Assembly: GCF_001477625.1 (NCBI RefSeq)
Contig: NZ_CP013692.1
Location: 1,550,001-1,614,000 of the forward strand
Reading direction: 5' to 3'
Source: Paucibacter sp. KCTC 42545
Lineage (GTDB): Bacteria > Pseudomonadota > Gammaproteobacteria > Burkholderiales > Burkholderiaceae_C
Length of the DNA: 64,000 bases
Below, one piece after another: positions 41,573 through 51,667 of this stretch (positions are counted from its first letter, which is position 1; every line of letters begins with the position of its first letter). A program made the translations under genes and the position numbers. Below the pieces are notes generated by a model. That model did not search any database. It saw only the letters and a program-made list of their open reading frames with translations, and was not told the DNA's origin.

Positions 41573-42796
41573 CTAAATGCCGTTGGGCTGGTGTCGCACC
41601 GTGGCGGTATTGCTGAAAAAGCCCTGGGCAGGGTCGATGTCGTGGCCAGCCGGACAGGTTTCGGTGCCAGGAATGACCAGAAAGTTTTGCCGCGCCAGCG
41701 AACCGGTGACCTTGCTGTAGACCAAGGGATGTTCGGCATTGCTGATGCTGCCGTTAGCGTCGTAGTCGGCGCTGTAGCGGCAGATCGTGCGGGCGCCAAT
41801 GCCGCTCAAAGGGATATCGGTGAGTGTCAGCTGGCCCGACCAGATCGGCGGCGTGTCGGCATTTGGGTAAACGATGCAGTAGTAAGTGACGAAGGTCTGG
41901 GTCGAGGGCGAGGTGATGGGGGCGTTGTTGAAGCACTGGTAGCTGGGTGTGAGCGCGCTGGACTGGGTCAAGGCCAAGTTCAGGTCCATCGGCAGGGCCA
42001 GGCCTAGCGGTTTGCCGGGGTCGCTGGGTGAGGCATCGGAGAACCTGACGAAGCCACTGAGCAAATAGCCCAGGGTGTTGTTCTTGCAAGAGTCCACATC
42101 TGTCGCCACCAAATCGACCATGGGCGTGGCGGGGATATTGCACACGCCGGTGATGACGCCGGTGAGGTTGTTGAAGACCCACACCACATCACCACCCGTC
42201 AGTGGCTTGAAGGCGCTGCTGCCGTTGCCAAGGTCTTTGGCTGGGGTTGGGATATTGGCATCCCGGTTGCTGGGCTGGCGCGCGCTAGGCGCTTTGCTGC
42301 TCAAAGCCAAGCCGCCGCCAAGGATGGGGTCGGTGCGGGAGAGGATGCTGTCCAGGATGATGAATTGCGCGCCTTCGGTGCGATCTGTCCAGCTGACGTT
42401 GATGCGCAGCGCTTTTTGCGGCGGCTCGGCGATGTCGGTCACCTGCCGGGTGACGGTGAAGGTCGTGTTGGTATCGGCGCTGAAGGTGCCAGCCACGCCG
42501 TTGGGCGGCTCGGTGATGTCCTCAAAAGCCCGTACGCCCGCATTGGGCGGGTTAGGCGCGGGCAATTGGCTGAAGCTGCGCAGGCGTTCCATTTCCTGCT
42601 GACCCAGGCGAACTGCCTCGCCGCGCTGCTTGGCAAGATCAGCGCTTTGGCGCAGATTGCCTTGCAGGCCGGCGAGCGCCAGCATGCCAAAAGACATGAT
42701 CAGCAGCGCCACCAGGGCTTCCAGCAAGGCCACGCCTAGTTGGCCATTGGGCGCAGAAAGCTGGCTTGGACGAGGAGGGCGCGCGAACTTGTCCAT
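41573..42796 (-). CDS. pilV: Type IV pilus minor pilin PilV
   Basis: A protein of about 407 residues with a long leader ending QLG|VALLEALVALLIMSFGMLALAGLQ. The LLEALVALLI form is typical of PilV and keeps Glu at +5. The following RQSADLAKQRGEAVRLGQQEMERLRSF also fits PilV. The large C-terminal domain carries several Cys (GVCNIPA, CKNN, CFNNA, YYCIV), probably disulfide-bonded. ATG at 42796 lies one base beyond the pilX stop. It is the last gene of the minor pilin operon. Confidence 0.85.
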   Translation of the reverse strand: MDKFARPPRPSQLSAPNGQLGVALLEALVALLIMSFGMLALAGLQGNLRQSADLAKQRGEAVRLGQQEMERLRSFSQLPAPNPPNAGVRAFEDITEPPNGVAGTFSADTNTTFTVTRQVTDIAEPPQKALRINVSWTDRTEGAQFIILDSILSRTDPILGGGLALSSKAPSARQPSNRDANIPTPAKDLGNGSSAFKPLTGGDVVWVFNNLTGVITGVCNIPATPMVDLVATDVDSCKNNTLGYLLSGFVRFSDASPSDPGKPLGLALPMDLNLALTQSSALTPSYQCFNNAPITSPSTQTFVTYYCIVYPNADTPPIWSGQLTLTDIPLSGIGARTICRYSADYDANGSISNAEHPLVYSKVTGSLARQNFLVIPGTETCPAGHDIDPAQGFFSNTATVRHQPNGI

Positions 42797-42797
42797 C

Positions 42798-44123
42798 TCA
42801 GTTCCACCAGCCGCCGGGGATGCGAACAAAGCTGCCGGCGCGGTTGCTCAACTCGTCCATCACGGCGGCCCGGTACCAAAGGTCGACCGTGCCGCTGACT
42901 GCCATTTGGCCCGCCACGATCAGTGCGCCCGTCAGCAAGGCCGGCATGGCGCTGCCGTTGTCCCAGACCAGGTTGCCGTTGCTGAAAAGCAGGCCGGTCA
43001 GTTGCATGGGGCCGTTCAGTGTGACGGCGCCATTGGCCACGATGACCATCGGGCTGGTGGCCGCGCCTAGGGTGATATTGCTGGTGATGGTCAAGGGCCC
43101 GTCCACCCAGGCCAGCCGTACCCCACTGTTGTAGGCCGCCAGCAAGACTGCGCCGCAATCGCCTTGCGGGCAGGTGATCATGCGCATTGCGGGTTGGTCG
43201 CGATAGCTGGCCAAGGACATACCGAAGTACTGCTTGAAGACTTGAGCGCCAGCAGCATTGGTCAAGCCCGGGTCATTGCCCAACATGGCCTGAGTGCCTG
43301 GTGTGCCGGGCAGGCTTTCAAGCCGGTCTGCGGCTGTGCCGGTGAAGGTGGGTAGGGCGGCGCCAGTGGTCAAAAGCAGGCCGCTGCTGCGCGGCTCACT
43401 ATTGTGCAGACCGATGCCATTGGGGCCAAGATCCAGGCTGCCGCTGACCACCAGCGGCGTGATGGGTGGCGTTTTCAACGCGCTGACCAGGGCAATATCA
43501 GCGGTGACGTTGGACATGCCCAGCGAGGCGTCGCGCGCGAACTGGCTCTTGATGTCGCAGTTGGCCGTGCCGCTGTCGGTGCAGCCTTCGCTGTAGAGGC
43601 GAATCACGCCGGGCCGATCCACCGGCGTGGCGATGGCTTTGAATGTCAGTGCAAATCGGGGTTGCATCTGGTTTTCGCTGGGCAGCGGCAGACGCGCAGG
43701 CAAAGGGCCGGTCGGACATTGGCAAACCCAGCCCAAAGCACCGTTGCGGACGCAGTCAGTGGAAGCCGTTGGTGGGTTCACCGGCGTGATGTTGCGGTTG
43801 GCCGGGTCAATCTTGAGGTAACGCCGCCTGAAGTTGTTCGGGCCAGCGCCATTGGGCACGCAGGCGGTGTCGATATTGAGGCCATTGAGTTGGGCCAGGC
43901 CCCATTCAATGCCAGCCTCGGCAACTTCCAGCGCCACACCGGCCCGGTAGTAATTGCTGGCCACGCGCTGCTCAAAGATCAAGTTGCGGCTGCCAAATGC
44001 CGCCATCATGGCCATGATCAGAAACAGCACCATCACCACCACCAGGGTCGCGGCGCCGCCTTGGCTTGCCCGAGTCGGGGTGGTGGCTGCCCTCGTTGCT
44101 GCGATTGAGGTTAGCGTACTCAT
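42798..44123 (-). CDS. pilX: Type IV pilus minor component PilX
   Basis: A protein of about 441 residues from ATG 44123, which overlaps the pilW stop (ATGA); a GTG 6 bases upstream is less likely. The N-terminus is GG|AATLVVVMVLFLIMAMMAAFGSRN, a prepilin-type helix without Glu at +5, then LIFEQRVASNYYRAGVALEVAEAGIEWGLAQLNG, typical of PilX N-terminal domains. The rest is a large unassigned domain ending in Gly/Trp-rich RIPGGWWN. Confidence 0.82.
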   Translation of the reverse strand: MSTLTSIAATRAATTPTRASQGGAATLVVVMVLFLIMAMMAAFGSRNLIFEQRVASNYYRAGVALEVAEAGIEWGLAQLNGLNIDTACVPNGAGPNNFRRRYLKIDPANRNITPVNPPTASTDCVRNGALGWVCQCPTGPLPARLPLPSENQMQPRFALTFKAIATPVDRPGVIRLYSEGCTDSGTANCDIKSQFARDASLGMSNVTADIALVSALKTPPITPLVVSGSLDLGPNGIGLHNSEPRSSGLLLTTGAALPTFTGTAADRLESLPGTPGTQAMLGNDPGLTNAAGAQVFKQYFGMSLASYRDQPAMRMITCPQGDCGAVLLAAYNSGVRLAWVDGPLTITSNITLGAATSPMVIVANGAVTLNGPMQLTGLLFSNGNLVWDNGSAMPALLTGALIVAGQMAVSGTVDLWYRAAVMDELSNRAGSFVRIPGGWWN

Positions 44124-44854
44124 GGGCACGCTCCGGTGATCTCATCATTGCGCATGCGGCTGCTGACCTTGAGCGTGCGCTGCACCTGGTCGTCATGAGC
44201 AGCTTTGCCGGTCAAGCTGATGTCAAAGCGCTTGACCTGCAGCTGGGGTGGGCAGGTCGCGCTGCCCGCCGGGCATATCGAAATCTCGCAACTGTCGATC
44301 AGGGAGACGCTTTGGCTCTGCTGCTGAATCGTGAAATTGGTGATCAGCAGCGTCTGTGGGTCGGTCAAGGGCTGCCAATTGCCATTGCCGAGCATGAATT
44401 GCAGCGTTTGATTGCTGACCCGAAAGCCAAAGCGCTCGTTGTTGGCGGAAAGATTGTCCTCGGGGTTGAGCGGGTTGGGGCCTCCCCGGTCATCATGGCT
44501 GAAGTAGCTGTAGATGACTTGGTTCTGCGTCGCTGGCACCGCGGTTTGCTTGGCGTAGTCGTTGGTGATGGGGGCTGCGATGCCGCTGCCGGGCGCCCAG
44601 ACCAAACGCTCGGCAACGGCGTGAGCCCCACCTCTGCGCAACTCCCTCAAGATCAAGTCAGACGCTGCGCGCAGATCTTGTTGTATCTGGGTTTCCAGCA
44701 CCAAACGGCGGTGCTCGGCCAATTGTTGGGTGAGCATGACGCTGGCGCCCGCCACCACGATCATGCCGATCGTGATGCCCACCATCATCTCGATCAAGCT
44801 CAGACCGCGCTGTCGTAGCGGCTGGCCGAGACTTGAAGCGCGTGCGTTCAGCAT
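44120..44854 (-). CDS. pilW: Type IV pilus minor pilin PilW
   Basis: A protein of about 244 residues with leader MLNARASSLGQPLRQRG, then LSLIEMMVGITIGMIVVAGASVML (Glu at +5 present) and TQIQQDLRAASDLILRELRRGG, as in PilW. A C-terminal Cys cluster (CEISICPAGSATC) suggests disulfides. ATG at 44854 overlaps the end of the upstream pseudopilin gene by 7 bases; downstream it overlaps pilX. Confidence 0.85.
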   Translation of the reverse strand: MLNARASSLGQPLRQRGLSLIEMMVGITIGMIVVAGASVMLTQQLAEHRRLVLETQIQQDLRAASDLILRELRRGGAHAVAERLVWAPGSGIAAPITNDYAKQTAVPATQNQVIYSYFSHDDRGGPNPLNPEDNLSANNERFGFRVSNQTLQFMLGNGNWQPLTDPQTLLITNFTIQQQSQSVSLIDSCEISICPAGSATCPPQLQVKRFDISLTGKAAHDDQVQRTLKVSSRMRNDEITGACP

Positions 44855-45429
44855 TGCGCCACCCCGCTGAAGCTCCCGTTCGGGCTGCACATATGAACTC
44901 GGCCCATGCCGTTGAGCTGGACCCGCATCTTGCTGCCGCCGGTTCCGGTCACGGTGATGGCGACATTGCTATAGGTCGGCAACATCTGCGGGGCAACAAA
45001 AGCAAAGCGATTGGCGGCCCAGGCGGGCCAATCTCCGGTAGCGACAAAAATGACGCCGGAGCTGTCGAGCACCTGCTCTGTCTTCAATTCGCGAATACTG
45101 GTCAGGGCTGGATTGCAGGCCGAGCCCGGCGCTTGGGTGCAGTCGCAACTGCCGAATTGCCCCTTGCCGTAGGCAATGGTGTAGCAACTCATGGTGAGCG
45201 TCTTCTTGAAATAGACGATGACGTCATCCGGGCGCAAACCGGACTCGGCGCGCGCGAATGCCAGGTCATTGCTGAGATTGGTGGCTACGAGTTGCACGCG
45301 GCGCCGGTTCAGCAAGTCAATGAAAGAGGGCGCCGCGACGGCCAGGACGATGCCCAAAACGGCAACAACAATCATCAACTCGACCAAGGTCAAGCCGGGC
45401 AGTGCTTTGCGATTCAGCGCGGCCAACAT
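44848..45429 (-). CDS. GspH/FimT-type minor pilin
   Basis: A 193-residue prepilin, leader MLAALNRKALPG, then LTLVELMIVVAVLGIVLAVAAPSFIDLLNRRRVQ. The GspH/FimT pattern NLSNDLAFARAES follows, and the C-terminus has MRVQLNGMGRVHMCSPNG, as in FimT-like proteins. It overlaps pilE upstream by 16 bases and pilW downstream by 7, so it belongs to the same transcript. Confidence 0.83.
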   Translation of the reverse strand: MLAALNRKALPGLTLVELMIVVAVLGIVLAVAAPSFIDLLNRRRVQLVATNLSNDLAFARAESGLRPDDVIVYFKKTLTMSCYTIAYGKGQFGSCDCTQAPGSACNPALTSIRELKTEQVLDSSGVIFVATGDWPAWAANRFAFVAPQMLPTYSNVAITVTGTGGSKMRVQLNGMGRVHMCSPNGSFSGVAQC

Positions 45430-45917
45430 TTTCGACTGCTGTCGCTGCCCGCACTATCGGTTGCGCCGTAGCTCATATTGCCCCCGCGGAGCTGGATGAA
45501 CATGGTCGCGCAGTCGCTGTCATTCGCCTGGGGTGAATCGCTGCTCACGGCAGCCCGGGCGATGAAGCCGAAGGTGAAGTCGGGTGGGTTGCCAAGGCCG
45601 ACAAGGCTGAGTTGATAGTGCCTTTTGGGCGTCAAGTTGTTGGCGAAGGCCAATTTCGCCAACTCAGCATCCTCCATCGTCGAGGCATAACTGCCGCGAT
45701 TGCTGCGCAGGCGCTCTTGAGCTTGAACAATGGTGGACAAGGCGCCGATCGCGTCGGCGCGCCGGCCCTTTGCAATCTGCTTCTGAAAGACGGGCAGCGC
45801 AACCATGGCCAAGACGGCGACGATGACGACCGTGATCATCACTTCAACCAAGCTAAAGCCCGCTTGCATGAACTGCGAGCGACAGACATTCCTAGACATG
45901 CAGCGGTTGCTTGACAT
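45414..45917 (-). CDS. pilE: Minor pilin PilE-like
   Basis: Up to 167 residues. Prepilin motif MQAG|FSLVEVMITVVIVAVLAMVALPVFQKQIAKGRRADAI, then ALSTIVQAQERLRSNRGSYA, the type IVa PilE pattern. The C-terminal D-region has Cys residues (DCATMF and SSRKCWPR). Internal ATGs at 45899 and 45869 give shorter leaders; the last would place MQAG directly at the helix, but none has a clear ribosome site. It heads the pilE-fimT-pilW-pilX-pilV run. Confidence 0.78.
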   Translation of the reverse strand: MSSNRCMSRNVCRSQFMQAGFSLVEVMITVVIVAVLAMVALPVFQKQIAKGRRADAIGALSTIVQAQERLRSNRGSYASTMEDAELAKLAFANNLTPKRHYQLSLVGLGNPPDFTFGFIARAAVSSDSPQANDSDCATMFIQLRGGNMSYGATDSAGSDSSRKCWPR

Positions 45918-46109
45918 GCTTTGATTATGGGAAGCGAGTGTGGCGGCGGGTGTAGGTGCTTTACCGCTTGTCGACCAATCTGGCGCGTCCGTCGGCTCTA
46001 GGCTTGTTCGGTGAGGTTTTCGTCATCGAATTGGTAATTCTTCCCTCGGCGAAGAAAATCGTGGGGCTTCCCGCCTATGTCTTGCTGAAGCGTTCCGACG
46101 TGCGATCAG

Positions 46110-46646
46110 TTAGCAAGTCGCGAATTGCGCCATGGCGCCTTGGGGGCTGCAGCTTCTCACCCGCCCGGCAATGCTCACCACATGGCGAATGCTCTCGCCC
46201 GCTGCCCCTTGAACGTCCACACTGCCGGTTGCGGTGACGGTTCCTTGGCGGGCCTGAAAGCTGAGTTGCTGAACATTGGCTCTGAGCGACACTTTTTGGC
46301 TTGCAGGCAACCATTGCAGCTTGATCAACTGCGCTTTGGTGGTGCATGCGGCCACACCGCCATCGTCGCAACGGCATTGGCCAGAGCTGCCGGTGTGCAT
46401 GATGTAGCAACTGCCCTGATTGCTTTGGCTGAAACGCAGATAGACGGTTTGACCGCTTTGCACGGCTTCGCTGCGCGCTTGCTGGATGTCGGTCATCAGG
46501 GTTTGCGCGGAAAGCTGCAGGCGTTGGCGCTGCTGCATGCGCTCGAAGGCGGGAACCGCCTGCGCGGTCAAGATGCCGCTCATGCACAGCCCCACGCAGA
46601 CCTCGACCAGGCTGATGCCCCGTGATGAATGTTGGGTATTGGCCAT
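46110..46646 (-). CDS. fimT: GspH/FimT-type minor pilin FimT-like
   Basis: A 178-residue prepilin, MANTQHSSRG then ISLVEVCVGLCMSGILTAQAVPAFERM (Glu at +5). The FimT/FimU signature follows: LSAQTLMTDIQQARSEAVQSGQTVYLRF. A Cys-rich middle (GSCYIMHTGSSGQCRCDDGG) and a C-terminal GRVRSCSPQG complete it. ATG has an excellent AGGAG site. It is separated from pilE by about 190 bases without a visible gene. Confidence 0.83.
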   Translation of the reverse strand: MANTQHSSRGISLVEVCVGLCMSGILTAQAVPAFERMQQRQRLQLSAQTLMTDIQQARSEAVQSGQTVYLRFSQSNQGSCYIMHTGSSGQCRCDDGGVAACTTKAQLIKLQWLPASQKVSLRANVQQLSFQARQGTVTATGSVDVQGAAGESIRHVVSIAGRVRSCSPQGAMAQFATC

Positions 46647-46829
46647 GATGGACTCCTAAATGTTCAGTGGCATGAACACAATTTAGGCGTCGGTCAGGTG
46701 GCTTTCTGTCCCACCGAAGGGGGGAGTGGCACCCCCAAAAGTGGGGGTCTTGTCGCTGCGGGTGCTTCGATTTATTGGCATCGGCCAAGCGGATTCGACG
46801 CGCCGCTTTGTCGCGGGCCCTGTCCCGGG

Positions 46830-47273
46830 TTAAATATCCCGGATCAGCTTGCGGAACTCATCCACGTTTTCGAAGCTGCGGTAAACCGAAGCGAAGCGCA
46901 CATAGGCCACTTTGTCGATGCGTTTCAATTCGCGCATCACCAACTCACCCAAGCGGGTGGATGGCAGCTCGCGGGCGCCGCTGGTTAACAGGGTTTCTTC
47001 GATCTGAGCCAGGGCGGCGTCGATCTGTTCAATGCTCACTGGCCGCTTGCGCAGGGCCAGTTGCATGGAGGCGCGCAGCTTCTTCGCATCGAAGTCGGCG
47101 CGGGTGCCGTCTTTCTTAACCACCACGGGCAAGGCGATTTCGGCCCGCTCGTAGGTGGTGAAGCGTTTGTCACAGCCGAGGCAGCGCCGCCGGCGTCGTA
47201 CAACATCGCCTTCATCCGATTCACGGGTCTCAGAGACCTGGGTTTCGCCATGACTGCAAAAAGGACAACGCAT
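46830..47273 (-). CDS. nrdR: Transcriptional repressor NrdR
   Basis: A 147-residue protein with an N-terminal zinc ribbon ([10 protein letters not shown] ... [18 protein letters not shown]; Cys 3, 6, 31, 34) and an ATP-cone ([30 protein letters not shown]). It represses ribonucleotide reductase genes by sensing nucleotides. It lies 21 bases downstream of glyA, a common arrangement in beta- and gammaproteobacteria. Confidence 0.95.
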   Translation of the reverse strand: MRCPFCSHGETQVSETRESDEGDVVRRRRRCLGCDKRFTTYERAEIALPVVVKKDGTRADFDAKKLRASMQLALRKRPVSIEQIDAALAQIEETLLTSGARELPSTRLGELVMRELKRIDKVAYVRFASVYRSFENVDEFRKLIRDI

Positions 47274-47294
47274 CGACGGGCTTGCCTTTGCTGC

Positions 47295-48545
47295 TTAGCG
47301 GTAGACCGGGAAGTCGCGGGTCAGCGCGGCAACCTTGACGCGCACGGCTTCCAGATTGGCTTCGTCGTGCGGCTTGTCCAGCACGTCGGCAATCAGGTGG
47401 GCGGTGATGCGAACCTGTTCTTCCTTGAAGCCGCGGGTGGTCATGGCGGGCGTGCCCAGGCGGATGCCGCTGGTCACCATGGGCTTTTGCGGGTCGTTGG
47501 GAATGCCGTTCTTGTTGCAGGTCATGTGGGCGGCGCCCAGGATGGCCTCGGCTTCCTTGCCGGTCAGGTTCTTGGGGCGCAGGTCCACCAGCATCACATG
47601 GCTTTCGGTGCCGCCAGAGACGATGCGCAGGCCGCGCTCAATCAGGGTGTCCGCCAGGACCTTGGCGTTCTTGACCACTTGGGCCTGGTAGGCCTTGAAC
47701 TCAGGTGTCAGTGCTTCTTTGAAAGCCACGGCCTTGCCGGCGATGACGTGCATCAGCGGGCCACCTTGGATACCGGGGAAGATGGCCGAGTTGATCTTCT
47801 TGGCGATGGCTTCATCGTTGCACAAGATGATGCCGCCACGTGGGCCGCGCAGGCTCTTGTGGGTGGTCGAGGTGACGACGTCGGCATGCGGCACCGGGTT
47901 GGGGTAGACGCCCGCGGCGATCAGGCCGGCGTAGTGCGCCATGTCCACCATGAAATAGGCGCCGATTTCTTTGGCGATTTTGCCAAAGCGTTCGAAGTCG
48001 ATGCGCAGGCTGTAGGCCGAGGCGCCGGCGATGATCAGCTTGGGCTTCTTCTCACGGGCCAGGGCCTCCATGGCGTCGTAGTCGATCTCTTCCTTGGCAT
48101 TCAGACCGTAGGAGATGACGTTGAACCATTTGCCGCTCATGTTCAGGGCCATGCCGTGGGTCAGGTGACCGCCTTCGGCCAGGCTCATGCCCATGATGGT
48201 GTCGCCCGGTTGCAGCAGGGCGAAGAAAACGCCTTGGTTGGCTTGCGAGCCAGAGTTGGGCTGCACATTGGCGTAGTTGGCGCCAAAGAGTTCCTTCAGG
48301 CGGTCGATGGCCAGTTGTTCGACCACGTCCACGTACTCGCAGCCGCCGTAGTAGCGCTTGCCTGGATAGCCTTCGGCGTACTTATTGGTCAGCTGGCTAC
48401 CCTGGGCCTGCATCACAGCGGGCGAGGTGTAGTTTTCAGACGCAATCAGTTCAATATGGTCTTCTTGGCGCTTGTTCTCGTTCTGAACTGCGGCCCACAA
48501 ATCGGGGTCAACGAGGGCAAGTGTGGATGTGCTGCGGTCAAACAT
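47295..48545 (-). CDS. glyA: Serine hydroxymethyltransferase
   Basis: A protein of about 416 residues with standard GlyA motifs: [83 protein letters not shown] (PLP Lys in THKSL) and [14 protein letters not shown]. It converts serine to glycine and supplies one-carbon units. ATG at 48545 ([11 protein letters not shown]) gives the usual N-terminus; the open frame upstream is non-coding in character. Confidence 0.95.
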   Translation of the reverse strand: MFDRSTSTLALVDPDLWAAVQNENKRQEDHIELIASENYTSPAVMQAQGSQLTNKYAEGYPGKRYYGGCEYVDVVEQLAIDRLKELFGANYANVQPNSGSQANQGVFFALLQPGDTIMGMSLAEGGHLTHGMALNMSGKWFNVISYGLNAKEEIDYDAMEALAREKKPKLIIAGASAYSLRIDFERFGKIAKEIGAYFMVDMAHYAGLIAAGVYPNPVPHADVVTSTTHKSLRGPRGGIILCNDEAIAKKINSAIFPGIQGGPLMHVIAGKAVAFKEALTPEFKAYQAQVVKNAKVLADTLIERGLRIVSGGTESHVMLVDLRPKNLTGKEAEAILGAAHMTCNKNGIPNDPQKPMVTSGIRLGTPAMTTRGFKEEQVRITAHLIADVLDKPHDEANLEAVRVKVAALTRDFPVYR

Positions 48546-48785
48546 GATGGTGGCTTGCGGTAGAAGTGGAGTCGCTGCAGACAAAAACCTCATCAGCCGA
48601 GGTTTTCAAGCAGGACGGCCCAGGCGAACGGCAAATTCAGTTCAGGACCAAATCCATGAACCGTTCGCGCTCCCCGGTGGTCCACCACCTCAAACCATCG
48701 CCCTGTAGCAGGGCGTCATGATCCTGATCGCCAGTCGCGCGAAGCCATCAGTGTAGCCTCTGGGCGCACCGGCCCAGGATTTGCC

Positions 48786-49649
48786 TTATTGAACCAGCGC
48801 GACTTTTGAGGCTGTCACGTCGGTATCGGCAGAAGCCAGCGGCGTGGCGCTGGCCATCGGGCTGGTTTCGCGGATCGGTTTGGCTTGAACGGGCCGGCCG
48901 GTCGCCACACTCTTCATTTGTTCGTGCAGTTCCAACACCTTGGCGGCATAGCCCGTGTCATCGGGCAGATTGGCGGCGCCGACGTAGTAGCGCAAGCCTT
49001 CGTCCAAGCTGCCAGCACGCTGAATGCACTCCTTGAGCACCTGCACACCCACACGCAAATTGGTGATGGGGTCAAAGGCGGCCAAATTGCCGCCAAAGGC
49101 TTCGTATTTGTCGTTGTGCACGTGGGTCATCACCTGCATCAGGCCTTGGGCGCCGACCGGGCTTTGCGCAAAGGGGTTGAAGCTGGACTCAACCGCCATG
49201 ATGGCCAGAATGAGGGTGGGCTCCAATTGAGCCTTGCGGCTGATGGCCCAGGCTTCTTGGACCAAGCGGCTGATGGGTTCCGGTGCGACCTTGTAGCGAC
49301 GCGACAACCACATCGCCACGGCAGCTTGCTGGCGCGGCAAGTCTTTTGGATCAGCGGCGGTGGCGCGGTCCACGGCATTGGGCTCGGAGACGGCGAACAA
49401 GGTGTTGCCGTCGGCCTGGGCGCGGGCTTCTTCCCGGGCATTCAGCCAGCCCAGGGCTTGGCCTTCAAGGTCTTGACGCAGATCGGCTTGGCTAACAAAG
49501 ACCAAGCCCAAGGCCACAACGGCCAAGCCAAGCAGGGCCAAACTATTGTGGCTAACAACTAAAAGCCCTTGGCCGATGTCCTTGACGAACAGGGACAAGG
49601 TGGCACGGGTGCCGCGGGCAAGGGATAAAAGATCGTGGCGCGCTGTCAT
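48786..49649 (-). CDS. Lytic murein transglycosylase, SLT domain
   Basis: A 287-residue protein with one N-terminal membrane helix (LLVVSHNSLALLGLAVVALGLVFV, about 29-52), a linker, and an SLT domain (about 125-240: EPTLILAIMAVESSFNPFAQSPVGAQGLMQVM) with the catalytic Glu in VESS. The family-typical FDPITNLRVGVQVLKECIQRAGSLDEGLRYYVGAAN follows. It cleaves peptidoglycan glycan strands in the periplasm. The region between it and glyA (about 240 bases) holds no clear gene. Confidence 0.88.
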   Translation of the reverse strand: MTARHDLLSLARGTRATLSLFVKDIGQGLLVVSHNSLALLGLAVVALGLVFVSQADLRQDLEGQALGWLNAREEARAQADGNTLFAVSEPNAVDRATAADPKDLPRQQAAVAMWLSRRYKVAPEPISRLVQEAWAISRKAQLEPTLILAIMAVESSFNPFAQSPVGAQGLMQVMTHVHNDKYEAFGGNLAAFDPITNLRVGVQVLKECIQRAGSLDEGLRYYVGAANLPDDTGYAAKVLELHEQMKSVATGRPVQAKPIRETSPMASATPLASADTDVTASKVALVQ

Positions 49650-49913
49650 GCAACTCCTTTGTTCTCAGTCATGCTCGGGTCGGGCGACAAGCGCTCTCGA
49701 TCCGAGACACGAAAGTGATAATCAGTCGATCCGCCGAAGTCGTTTGGCCAAAGCTAAACGAGACGGGCGACCTATTAATCAGCAGCGGTTGACGCCCTCC
49801 AAGCAGTCCTGGGGTGGGCGCGGGTAAACCCTTGAATTCCAATGTTTGGCAAATTCTAGGGTTGAAAAATAACCCGTCAAGCTTAAACGACCGGTTTTAT
49901 ATAACTAATCAAT

Positions 49914-51485
49914 ATGAAGTACAGAGATCTGCGTGACTTTATTGGCCAAATGGAGGGCCTGGGGGAGCTCCGCCGGATTCAGCAGCCGGTCTCGCCGGTT
50001 CTGGAGATGACGGCCTTGAGCGACCGCGTTTTGCGCGCCGAAGGCCCCGCATTGCTGTTCGAGCAGCCGACGGGATTTCAAACGCCCGCGCTGACCAATT
50101 TGTTTGGCACGACGCGTCGGGTGGCCTTGGGCATGGGGGCTCAAAGCCTGCAGGAGTTGCGTGACGTGGGCCATGTCTTGGCCAGCCTGAAAGAGCCTGA
50201 GCCGCCGCGTGGGCTCAAAGATGCCGGCCGTCTGATGAGCATGGCAAAAGCGCTTTGGGACATGAAGCCGAAGAAAGTGCGTAGCGCTCCATGTCAAGAA
50301 GAGGTGTTCGAAGGCAGCGATGTAGATTTGAAGAAGTTGCCGATTCAAACCTGTTGGCCCGGCGATGTGGCGCCTTTGCTGACTTGGGGCTTGGTCGTCA
50401 CCCGTGGGCCGCAAAGCATCGCCCGGCCGCGCCAGCGCCAAAACCTGGGCATCTACCGACAGCAGTTAATTGGTCGCAAGCAATTGATCATGCGCTGGTT
50501 GGCGCATCGCGGCGGTGCCCTAGATTTCAGGGACTTCGCCTTGGCCAATCCAGGCCAGCCTTTCCCGATCGTGGTGGCTCTGGGTGCCGACCCGGCCACG
50601 ATCTTGGGTGCCGTGACCCCAGTGCCCGACAGCTTGTCGGAGTACCAGTTTGCCGGCCTGCTGCGTGGCTCAAGAACCGAGTTGGTGGATAGCGGTGTTG
50701 GCGAGGCAGGCCAGATGCTGCAAGTGCCCGCCAGCGCCGAAATCGTGCTGGAAGGTCATATTCCCATCGCCGCGCCCGGCTTTGTGGGTGTCAGCGAGGA
50801 CGGCGTGCCATTGAAAGAGAAGGGCGGCTATTTGCACGCGTTGGAGGGACCGTACGGTGATCACACCGGCTATTACAACGAGCAAGACTGGTTCCCGGTC
50901 TTCGAAGTTCAGCGGCTGACGCAAAGACCACAACCGATTTACCACTCCACCTACACCGGCAAGCCGCCCGATGAGCCGGCCATTCTTGGCGTGGCCTTGA
51001 ATGAAGTGTTCGTGCCCATCCTGCAAAAGCAGTTTCCCGAAATCATTGATTTCTACCTGCCGCCCGAGGGTTGTAGCTACCGCATGGCGGTGATTTCCAT
51101 CAAGAAGGCCTATCCGGGTCATGCCAAACGGCTGATGTTTGGCTTGTGGAGTTATCTGCGCCAGTTCATGTACACCAAGTTCATCGTTGTTGTGGATGAG
51201 GATGTGGATGTGCGGGACTGGAAAGAGGTGGTGTGGGCCATCACCACCCGCATGGACCCGGTGCGCGACTGCACTTTGGTGGAGGGCACACCAATTGACT
51301 ACCTGGACTTCGCCTCCCCGGTGAGCGGTTTGGGCGGCAAGATGGGCTTGGATGCGACCAATAAATGGCCCGGCGAAACCACTCGGGAGTGGGGCCGAAC
51401 CATTGTGATGACGCCAGACGTGCAGGCGCGCGCCAATGTCTTGTTTGATGAGCTTTTTTCCAAGGAAAGCAAAACTTCTCCTTGA
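49914..51485 (+). CDS. ubiD: 4-hydroxy-3-polyprenylbenzoate decarboxylase UbiD
   Basis: A 523-residue UbiD family decarboxylase of usual length: [22 protein letters not shown], the prenyl-FMN-binding region [13 protein letters not shown] ([28 protein letters not shown]), the active-site motif region [11 protein letters not shown], and [32 protein letters not shown]. It decarboxylates the ubiquinone precursor with prenylated FMN. An AT-rich leader precedes it, without an obvious ribosome site. It is followed by a terminator. Confidence 0.93.
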   Translation: MKYRDLRDFIGQMEGLGELRRIQQPVSPVLEMTALSDRVLRAEGPALLFEQPTGFQTPALTNLFGTTRRVALGMGAQSLQELRDVGHVLASLKEPEPPRGLKDAGRLMSMAKALWDMKPKKVRSAPCQEEVFEGSDVDLKKLPIQTCWPGDVAPLLTWGLVVTRGPQSIARPRQRQNLGIYRQQLIGRKQLIMRWLAHRGGALDFRDFALANPGQPFPIVVALGADPATILGAVTPVPDSLSEYQFAGLLRGSRTELVDSGVGEAGQMLQVPASAEIVLEGHIPIAAPGFVGVSEDGVPLKEKGGYLHALEGPYGDHTGYYNEQDWFPVFEVQRLTQRPQPIYHSTYTGKPPDEPAILGVALNEVFVPILQKQFPEIIDFYLPPEGCSYRMAVISIKKAYPGHAKRLMFGLWSYLRQFMYTKFIVVVDEDVDVRDWKEVVWAITTRMDPVRDCTLVEGTPIDYLDFASPVSGLGGKMGLDATNKWPGETTREWGRTIVMTPDVQARANVLFDELFSKESKTSP

Positions 51486-51611
51486 ATAGCCTTATCAATT
51501 GCACTAGTGTTGTAAAGCCTCTTACAGGCATCTTCACTGGCGCAATCATTGCGCGCCAGGAGCCCTTCGGCAAATCGCGGTAGAGCTCCATTGATGGCGT
51601 CAGCCATCCGA

Positions 51612-51650
51612 CCCCTTTCAGACTTCGGACTGAAAGGGGTTTCTACTTTT
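51612..51650 (+). terminator. Rho-independent terminator after ubiD
   Basis: Perfect 10-bp stem CCCCTTTCAG / CTGAAAGGGG (51612-51621 and 51630-51639) with an 8-base loop, followed by TTTCTACTTTT. It lies about 125 bases downstream of the ubiD stop and before the convergent YdcF-like gene. Confidence 0.85.
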
Positions 51651-51667
51651 CGGGCGCCCCTTTTGCT

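Noticed and set aside
46731..46748. Hairpin ACCCCC ... GGGGGT between nrdR and fimT as a terminator
   Set aside because: A 6-bp GC stem is present, but no T-run follows on either strand and its distance from nrdR is about 80 bases.
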